Part shown: positions 1-6,000 of the stretch, in pieces
Layout: the number at the start of each line of letters is the position of its first letter
How positions within the stretch are numbered: the stretch's first letter is position 1
Source of the DNA: Planctomycetia bacterium
GTDB taxonomy: Bacteria; Planctomycetota; UBA11346
Direction of reading: 5' to 3'
Assembly (NCBI GenBank): GCA_005801395.1
Contig: SYDV01000431.1
Coordinates: 1-9,303 of the forward strand
Length of the DNA: 9,303 bases
The notes under the pieces: model-generated
Told to the model about the DNA's origin: nothing
What the model saw: the letters and a program-made list of their open reading frames with translations, nothing else
Database searches by the model: none
Translations under genes and position numbers: made by a program

Positions 1-531
1 GACGTCGCTAATTAAAGTAATAGGATTCAATGGAAATGAATCAAAAGTCCAAGCGCCAATAGGGCCACCAATTGAACCCGCATAGTCAGCATTTAATGGA
101 TCAACAGTGAAAATGCGCGTTTTAATCGGAACTGAAGATTCCGAAAGGCCAGAGAATAATCGAACTGTGACTCCACCTGGGCTAATTAACTCCGCGTTTA
201 AATCATTTAAGTGTGGGTGAACCATAGCCAGCAGTAGCTCAACTCGAGTTATTTCTGAATTAATACCCGCTACATTGAAATTAAGCGTGTTAATTCCATC
301 AATGCCAGGCCGGGCGTTGGCGCCCCCAGCTCCGTCACGCACTTGAACCCAGTAGAGCCCCGTGCCATAAGGTGGAGGCAATCTGTTAAGAGGGGCTTCG
401 GGGCCAACCACCGGCTGATTCGGTAAAAATTCCGAAATCGCCGCATGAACCTGCGCGCTAGTGCCGAACGACAGCAATAATAACATTAAAAATTGCTGAA
501 GTCCCAACCATCCTGCTGACCAATTCTTCAT
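1..531 (-). CDS. Secreted protein with proprotein-convertase P-like domain, 3' end outside the window
   Basis: The frame is open from an ATG at 531 to the left edge (177 codons), so the C-terminus is missing. An AGGAG sits 9 nt upstream of the ATG (541-545), which supports this start. Residues 1-30 look like a Sec signal peptide: Lys2, a hydrophobic core around LMLLLLSF, and a likely cleavage after Ala26 or Ala30 in the SAQVHA segment. Residues 78 to about 177 resemble the P (Homo B) beta-sandwich domain. It has the hydrophobic lead-in INTLNFNVAGI, then HPHLNDL (105-111) matching the family's H-T-x-x-G-D-L, followed by AELISPGGVTVRLFSG. No protease domain precedes it, so the visible part is a binding or stabilising module of an exported protein, perhaps with more domains downstream. 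It is separated from the upstream operon by about 520 nt and probably has its own promoter. The coding region is well supported; the P-domain call is from motif reading only. Confidence 0.85.
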   Translation of the reverse strand, partial: MKNWSAGWLGLQQFLMLLLLSFGTSAQVHAAISEFLPNQPVVGPEAPLNRLPPPYGTGLYWVQVRDGAGGANARPGIDGINTLNFNVAGINSEITRVELLLAMVHPHLNDLNAELISPGGVTVRLFSGLSESSVPIKTRIFTVDPLNADYAGSIGGPIGAWTFDSFPLNPITLISDV

Positions 532-540
532 GTTGATATT

Positions 541-545
541 CTCCT
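541..545 (-). promoter_or_regulatory. Ribosome binding site of the P-domain gene
   Basis: AGGAG on the minus strand lies 9 nt before the ATG at 531-529. It is a near-consensus Shine-Dalgarno sequence and fixes the start of a gene that runs off the window edge. Confidence 0.75.
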
Positions 546-567
546 GTAAGGCTTGAATCGATTTCGT

Positions 568-592
568 TTGCAAAGTGAAGCGTTGCAAAGTG
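568..592. repeat. 10-bp direct repeat in the leader of the P-domain gene
   Basis: TTGCAAAGTG occurs at 568-577 and again at 583-592, a spacing of 15 bp start to start. It lies 37-61 nt upstream of the P-domain gene's start codon. The two copies are identical. They could be paired protein-binding sites or a small duplication; nothing else identifies them. Confidence 0.55.
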
Positions 593-634
593 GTTACCTC
601 TTAGACGACGGCAAGTCCTTCGCGCACCCTAAAC

Positions 635-659
635 GGATCACTGCGTGCCGCAGTGATCC
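635..659. repeat. Perfect 11-bp inverted repeat with 3-nt loop
   Basis: GGATCACTGCG (635-645) is exactly complementary to CGCAGTGATCC (649-659), with TGC between them. On the minus strand it would form a stable RNA hairpin about 105 nt upstream of the P-domain gene's start codon. No T-run follows on either strand, so it is not a standard Rho-independent terminator. It could be part of a structured leader, a transcript-stabilising stem, or an operator. Confidence 0.8.
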
Positions 660-713
660 AGTTGCTACCTGCAAACGATATTTACTAAGGGCATGGAAAG
701 AGAGATGCTCAGT

Positions 714-731
714 CGGTCATTTTTATAACCG
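714..731 (-). other. Possible leader hairpin
   Basis: On the minus strand CGGTTA, TAAAAA, TGACCG can fold into a 6-bp stem (one G-U pair) with a 6-nt loop. The plus strand folds less well because it has a C-A mismatch. A further possible stem, TACCT (745-749) with AGGTA (769-773), lies upstream. Together with the 635-659 stem these suggest a structured 5' leader, but each of these two is short and could be chance. Confidence 0.25.
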
Positions 732-816
732 GCAGTTCGAAGTCTACCTGATGCCCAGTGAATCCAGTAGGTAACTGACGCACCTTCGCTGTCTCATCTG
801 GACGGGAATATTTAGT

Positions 817-840
817 TGTGATTCACTTTATTGTATCACA
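817..840 (-). promoter_or_regulatory. Candidate extended -10 promoter overlapping an inverted repeat
   Basis: On the minus strand TGATACAAT (838-830) matches an extended -10 element (TG-n-TAtAAT type), pointing at the P-domain gene. It overlaps the inverted repeat TGTGAT (817-822) / ATCACA (835-840), which has a 12-nt spacer. No good -35 box lies 17 nt upstream, though a TTGACC is present at 876-871 at an unsuitable distance. If used, transcription would begin near 823 and leave a leader of about 290 nt. A repressor or activator dimer could bind the inverted repeat. The call rests on short motifs only. Confidence 0.3.
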
Positions 841-952
841 CGCTGGCTTCGATTATGTGTTATAGCTTACGGTCAAAAACCTGAGAATCATTGGTTTAGT
901 CGCCAATAAACGTGTTTAACTTAACCTAGTTGGTGTTCAGGCAGCTATTCGG

Positions 953-1018
953 ATACCCAGAGCATTATCGCCCAAAAACCGCAAAAACTAAGCTGATGTG
1001 GTCATTCCGCATGGGTAT
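953..1018. repeat. 7-bp inverted repeat flanking a 52-nt spacer
   Basis: ATACCCA (953-959) is complementary to TGGGTAT (1012-1018). It is located 34-99 nt after the stop codon of the FecR-domain gene. It could close a large loop in the 3' untranslated RNA, but arms this short at this distance may be chance, and no U-rich tract follows. Confidence 0.2.
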
Positions 1019-1051
1019 AGATTCTTGCAAATTAACAGTCGTCGGTGTCTC

Positions 1052-1906
1052 TCATGGTGAAAATGGCGGTGGTGGCGGCGGCGATCCCAACACGCCTGCA
1101 CTTCCAAATGCTGTGCTCAAAATCTCTTCCACAGGTCCGGTATTGAGATCATCAAACAACGCTTCACCCAAAGCGTCGGTAAATTGCGCTAAGATAGCTT
1201 CATCGAGGCCGAGTTGTTCCAATAGGTCGAGCAAAAAACTCAGAGCCATGTCGTCATCCCAACCGCCGTCACCGACCAAGGGGCCAGTAGCTTGATTTTG
1301 AATGCTACTGCGGCTGGCTGAGGCAATTTGTGGACGGTTATTCAGTCCTTGTAGGGCGCCTAGGCCCCCGCTGGAATCTCCGCCAACCCCCTGTCGACTT
1401 TCGAGTTCGAGCTGGCCATCTTTTCCTAAGGCGTCGGCGACATCCTTTTTTAAGCCGACCTTGAGCTTGCCTTGAATCAGCGCGACGTAATCAGCGTCAC
1501 GCCGCACCCGTTCGACCACGAACAAGGTTCCCGTCACTCGTACATCCAAAGCGCCACCCCGCACATGCATGGCAACGTACTCGCCTTTATGATCTAACTG
1601 CACCTGCACCGCGCCTTGCAAGACATCCAATATGAGCTGTTGACCGTCATTCTGTTCGACCCGCAGCTTGATCTCCGATCCTGGGCTGATGGTTATATGA
1701 CCAACAACAGGGGACATAAATTCCAATCGTGCCGGAGCAGTGGACGAACTTACCATAATTTGGCCCGGAAAAACGGCATGCTGCGGTTGCGCCGTTGATC
1801 CTGCAATCGTGCCTGGTCCCATGGACCAAACCGCAACTGGTAATATGTCACTGGCACTAACCGAGAGGAAACACAGGAAACACAACGTGGATAAGAAATA
1901 GCGCAT
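1052..1906 (-). CDS. Secreted FecR-domain protein
   Basis: This 284-residue protein has a signal peptide (MRYFLSTLCFLCFLSVSAS, likely cleaved near residue 18) and a FecR-type beta domain at about 45-150. Typical features are MSPVVGHITISPGSEIKL, LDVLQGAVQV, and VRGGALDVRVTGTLFVV followed by VALIQGKLKVG. There is no N-terminal anti-sigma helix and no sigma-factor gene beside it. It is therefore not a classical FecR regulator; it belongs to the exported FecR-domain proteins whose domain probably binds a partner in the periplasm. Residues 215-265 are acidic and helical (DDDMALSFLLDLLEQLG, FTDALGEALFDDLN), and the protein ends in a PPPPPP tail. AAGGAG at 1920-1915, 8 nt before the ATG, overlaps the stop codon of the barrel gene, so it is the last gene of the operon. 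Cys9 and Cys12 fall in the signal peptide core; there is no clear lipobox. The domain call is good; the role is inferred. Confidence 0.9.
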   Translation of the reverse strand: MRYFLSTLCFLCFLSVSASDILPVAVWSMGPGTIAGSTAQPQHAVFPGQIMVSSSTAPARLEFMSPVVGHITISPGSEIKLRVEQNDGQQLILDVLQGAVQVQLDHKGEYVAMHVRGGALDVRVTGTLFVVERVRRDADYVALIQGKLKVGLKKDVADALGKDGQLELESRQGVGGDSSGGLGALQGLNNRPQIASASRSSIQNQATGPLVGDGGWDDDMALSFLLDLLEQLGLDEAILAQFTDALGEALFDDLNTGPVEEILSTAFGSAGVLGSPPPPPPFSP

Positions 1907-1914
1907 GGTTTTTT

Positions 1915-1920
1915 CTCCTT
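1915..1920 (-). promoter_or_regulatory. Ribosome binding site overlapping the upstream stop codon
   Basis: AAGGAG on the minus strand shares bases with the TAA (1921-1919) ending the barrel gene and lies 8 nt before the ATG of the FecR-domain gene. This fixes the start and indicates coupled translation of the two genes. Confidence 0.8.
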
Positions 1921-3070
1921 ACCAATCTGCACGTAGGCGAACACCTACTTGAACGCGGTCGTAGTCATTTCCGACCTGGTTTGATTCACGGATGGAATAG
2001 GTAACGAATAACCCAGCCGCAAACATATCGCCAAACCAGCGGTCGGCCCCGCCGCCGAGTTGAAAAATGTGTTGTTCTTCATGAGTCGCACCCGACGCAG
2101 CATCGTAATCACGCCACTCATACGAGGTTTGCGCCGTTAAATCCCACATGCCGACGGCCGAGGCATTGTCACCTACGCGATACAATGCGGATAAACCAGG
2201 TTTAAACATCGAATAGGATTCCGCTTCCGCATCGGCTTTATAAACACCTAAGGCCACGGTCGTTTCAATACGACGTCGAGCGTTACCGGCTTCGGGCATC
2301 CACCAATGCCGCCAAAGTGCATCGCTGAGCACGCCGCTCGCTGACACATTGTCATCGTAGTCAACGTTATAAAAATCAAATGAAAGACTGTCAAAATGTT
2401 CACGCGCTGGATGCAGTCGAGATACAATTGCCGTCCCGCGCCAAATCGTGGCCAAGCCTTCATCATCAAGCCATTGACGGTTGACGCCCACGACAGCCCC
2501 TGGATCAACCACACCAAAGCGCAGCAAACCAAACGCCGCCACGCCAGCACGGCCAAGATCCGCCTGACTTTCATCTGGATAGGCATTATAACGCACGTCA
2601 CCAATTACATTGAGCTGTCCACTTGCGCCACGAATCGCACGCCAAGTACCATATAATTCACCACCCAACGATGGACCCGATGTGTTCGTCGCCGTTGGCG
2701 TATTCGAGTCTTCGCGTAGCACATTACTGTCATAACCCGCATCAACGGTTAGCCGCAGCGATACCGCTTTTTGCTCGCTGACTTGCCCGCGTCCAGCTGC
2801 CGCAGCGGCGCGATTTCCACGCGCCGTCCCTGTTGTCGTAGCTGATGTCGCTGCCGTGGTCGTTGTTGGTGCACCAGAAACCGTCGTTGGCTTTGCATTT
2901 GCAGCTTCGTCTGCTGACGGCGCAATTGGCGCTGGCGGAGGCGGTGGCACCACCGATGGATCTGCAGTCGGCGGAGGCGGTGGCGATACCGGTGGCGATA
3001 CCGGCTTATCTTCCGCTGATAACGACATCAGGACAGTGAATAAAGCGGGAACGAGCACAGTTAATTTCAC
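1919..3070 (-). CDS. Outer-membrane beta-barrel protein with Pro/Thr/Ala-rich linker
   Basis: This 383-residue protein starts with GTG at 3070-3068, overlapping the kinase stop as GTGA. The GTG is chosen because it opens directly into a signal peptide (KLTVLVPALFTVLMSLSA, likely cut before Glu20). Residues 22-50 are proline-rich (VSPPVSPPPPP, VVPPPPPAP), and residues about 60-98 are Thr/Ala/Gly-rich, an extended linker. From about 103 the sequence alternates polar and hydrophobic residues with many aromatics, as in amphipathic beta strands. It begins with LRLTVDAGYDSNVLRED and ends VGVRLRADW, with the C-terminal aromatic residue typical of barrels assembled by the Bam complex. The 'GYDSNV' opening is common in outer-membrane barrels of the porin-like and surface-assembly type. 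No channel or enzyme function can be assigned. It sits between the kinase and the FecR-domain gene and is presumably the outer-membrane part of the same system. Confidence 0.88.
   Translation of the reverse strand: MKLTVLVPALFTVLMSLSAEDKPVSPPVSPPPPPTADPSVVPPPPPAPIAPSADEAANAKPTTVSGAPTTTTAATSATTTGTARGNRAAAAAGRGQVSEQKAVSLRLTVDAGYDSNVLREDSNTPTATNTSGPSLGGELYGTWRAIRGASGQLNVIGDVRYNAYPDESQADLGRAGVAAFGLLRFGVVDPGAVVGVNRQWLDDEGLATIWRGTAIVSRLHPAREHFDSLSFDFYNVDYDDNVSASGVLSDALWRHWWMPEAGNARRRIETTVALGVYKADAEAESYSMFKPGLSALYRVGDNASAVGMWDLTAQTSYEWRDYDAASGATHEEQHIFQLGGGADRWFGDMFAAGLFVTYSIRESNQVGNDYDRVQVGVRLRADW
2934..2984. repeat. 15-bp direct repeat encoding the proline tracts
   Basis: GGCGGAGGCGGTGGC occurs at 2934-2948 and 2970-2984 (plus-strand reading), encoding the two poly-proline blocks of the barrel protein's linker. 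Such low-complexity coding repeats can change length by slippage. Confidence 0.7.
2979..3002. repeat. Perfect 12-bp tandem duplication
   Basis: GGTGGCGATACC is repeated head to tail at 2979-2990 and 2991-3002. On the minus strand it encodes VSPP twice, just after the signal peptide of the barrel protein. It keeps frame and so would vary linker length by four residues per unit. Confidence 0.85.
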
Positions 3071-6000
3071 GGGAGATCCACCAAAATGCGGAACCCAATA
3101 ACGGGTCCAGTGTAACGCGAGTCAATGCTTTCAATAAACATCGTACGAAATGATTCTGAACGATCGCCGCTCCATCCGCCTCCCGCCATAATACAACTAA
3201 AGGCGCCACTGCGGTCAGCTAACCATTCACGAACATTTCCGGAAAGATCTTGGTGTCCAAATGGTCCAATATCAGCGGGAGCAGAACCAATGGCTTCCGC
3301 ACTCTCGCGACGTACCCGTTCGGGACCATAAATGGTGACGGCAAATCCTTCGTCAAACACTTCACCCCAGGGAAATGCGCGACGATCGTCACCACCATGA
3401 GCGGCAAATTGCCATTCGGCTGCGAATGGCAGGCGAATAGCCAGACCAGTTTTTTTACCGAGCCAGGCGCAATAAGCTTCGGCATCGTCGCGGCTAATGC
3501 CCCAAATTGGATGATTTTTAATTTCGTTGGGCACGGTCATCGAAACCAGTTTTGTCCCTGCCTCGTCACTCGCTTCTGATTGCCAAGTTTTTGGATAGCC
3601 ACCCTCACGAGGAAATAATTTTATTGGCGGAGCTGCTGCGAGATCCGCTGCCGAAAAATAGGCCGCCCATGATGCCACTGCTTGCGGCCAGATGGCTTTA
3701 TCCGTAACAAATTCAAAATACTGTGCCTGGGTGATTTCAAATTGGCCCAATAAAAAGGCTTTCTGTTTACCGACCGCAGGTACATAGCGTAATGGGATAT
3801 TAGGAATCTGCGGCAGTTTCTCCGGCCAAGCGATAGCAACGGGCGTTTGTGCACCAACCACGACCGTGATCATCACGTTATCGAGCGTCAGTTGATAACG
3901 GCCACCCACTAATGACAATGGTTCGGCTGGTAAGGTAACCGTGGTCGTTTCACCCGTTGGCACGAAGCGTAAGTCTTTACCTTCGCTGACTTGCCGAAGG
4001 GCCAAACGCGTTCCCGCTTTTCCCGTGATGTGCAAACGGCCTAAATCTTTAAGTAAATCTTGGTAGCGACCATCATCGTAACGCGTCAGCAAATTAGCGA
4101 ATGCCGCAACATTGGCAGAATCACGTCGTTGTCGCGCATCAGTTAAACGCGCTTGATAAAGATTCGCCAATAATAAACGCGCTTGCTGCACGATTGGCTG
4201 AGCGCGTTCATCAGCGAGGAATGCAATACCATTTTGCGCCGAGGCTTCCGCCAACGACCAAGCTTCTGACACCGCTGAACGCGCGTCTTGTTGCACACGA
4301 TAGGCTTGCCACAGTGCCTCTTTTTTCGCTGCAGGCTGGCCGGTTAATTCGGCATTTAATCGAGCGGTAGTACGATCCGATTCCTGTAAGCGTGCAACGG
4401 CTGACTGCAGCGTCACCATGTGCTGATTCGCCTCGGTCATCGCGGTTTGAGCTTGCGCTAAGGCTTGTGCACGGCGTTCGGTTGCTTCGCGCGCATTGAT
4501 GGCCACTCGTTCATCAGCTAAAATTTTATCGCGTAATTGTACGAACGTAACTTGATTGGGAATAAATCCCAGCGCCTGGGCGATGGCTTCTTTCGCCTCA
4601 ACATATTTGCCCGCGGCAAATGCTTGCTGCGCACGTTCGGCAGCTTGTTGTCCTTTAATTTGCTCCGCCAAACGACGACGCGCCAATTCCGCATCTTTTC
4701 GCAATACCGCAACCAACTGCGCTTGTTCCTGGACGCCCGAAATTGGCACGTCAACTACTGCTTTGGCATACGCTTCGTCGGCTTGTTTTAATAACGGGTC
4801 GACTTGTTCATTCCATAAATCCAGTGCTCGCGCGCGAGCCAGAAATTCATCGCCAACTATTTTCAATTTCTGACCTACATCCAAGGCTTCTTGGCGTTTT
4901 TTATCGCCCCGTGCGGTCGCCACTTGTTTGAGCAAATTGGTAATCGCTTGGTTATCCGGCGCTAATCGAATTGCGGCATCTAACGTTTTCTCAGCTTTTT
5001 CTAATTCGTTAGTCGCCTGAAATTGTTGCGCTTCGGCTAACAGTGCTAAGGCGCGACCGGCTGCCGCCTGTTGTTCGATGCGTATTTTTTGCTCTGCTGC
5101 TAAATCTGCCTTTAAACGTTTTGAACTTTGTTCGATGACGCCACGTAACTCACTCGTGCGTGGCGATTCAATAAGTTGAAAAGAACGAACCGCTAATTCA
5201 TACGCTTTATCAATTCCGGTAACGTTTCGTTGCGCCAACGCTTCGTCATAGGTGGTTTGGGCTTCAACACGCAAGGATTCCGCTTTGTTGAGATTGTGCT
5301 GTTGTTGCACTTTGATGGTGCCAACAATGACGCAGACCGTGAGCGCAACTGCACCAATGCCAACATTAACTGGCATACGATGTTTCGCATACCAACGACC
5401 TAACCGCTCTAAGAGATTCGCGTGCCGCGCCAACACGGCTTGGCCAGCCAAATATCGACGGATATCCTCGGTAAACTCAGTGCAATTCTGGTAACGACGA
5501 CCACGTTCCAAGGCCAAGGCCCGATGCACAATCGCCACCAAATCTTGCGCCAAATGCGGGACGACCCGATCCAACGGTGTGTAGGCATTAGTCGCAATTA
5601 TCGCAACAATATCTGGCATCGATCCGCCTTCAATATATCGGCGCAAAGATAATAATTCATACAACATCGCGCCCAGGGCATAAATATCTGAACGCGCATC
5701 AATTTCATCAAGCTTTCCCAATGCCTGTTCTGGCGGCATATAAAAGAGTGTCCCCATGGCTGAGCCATCCATGGTCGCTGATACGATGTCCTGGTCACGC
5801 ACCGAGGCAATGCGTTGTACTAATTCAGATTTTTGGTCAGCTGAGCCTAGCACTTTGGCAATACCCCAATCCACCACCAACACTTCTCCGTAAGCACCCA
5901 ACATGACATTGTCAGGCTTTAAATCGCGATGTACGACGCCACGACTATGGGCGAAGCCCACGCCTTCTAAAACCTTCAAAAAAGTCAGCAGTATTTCCGT

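Larger units (their letters stand above)
532..1051. other. Intergenic region without a convincing gene
   Basis: This stretch separates the stop of the FecR-domain gene from the start of the P-domain gene. Frames on the plus strand here begin with TTG, lack a Shine-Dalgarno sequence and show no recognisable protein. The region contains a possible minus-strand promoter with an overlapping inverted repeat (817-840), a series of possible hairpins between about 635 and 773, and a 10-bp direct repeat close to the downstream start codon. No intrinsic terminator (GC-rich stem plus T-run) is visible after the FecR-domain gene, so how its transcript ends is unclear. Confidence 0.7.

Noticed and set aside
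635..659. Hairpin read as an intrinsic terminator
   Set aside because: No T-run follows the stem on either strand, and it is nearly 400 nt past the FecR-domain stop codon.
553..774. 73-codon frame on the plus strand in the intergenic region
   Set aside because: It starts with TTG, has no Shine-Dalgarno sequence, overlaps the hairpin and repeats, and resembles no protein I know.
817..840. CRP-type binding site
   Set aside because: The half-sites TGTGA/TCACA are 14 nt apart instead of 6.
930..1295. 121-codon plus-strand frame
   Set aside because: It starts with TTG and mostly lies antisense to the FecR-domain gene; its Gly run is the complement of the proline codons.
3067..3780. Active formylglycine-generating enzyme
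   Set aside because: The two catalytic cysteines expected after the GG-x-W motif are absent.
4101..4370. Plus-strand and other antisense frames inside the kinase gene
   Set aside because: They are shadows of a long gene with clear domain motifs on the other strand.
5863..5871. Kinase considered inactive because of DWG instead of DFG
   Set aside because: DWG is common in this bacterial kinase group, and Lys220, Glu239, HRD and Asp358 are all present.
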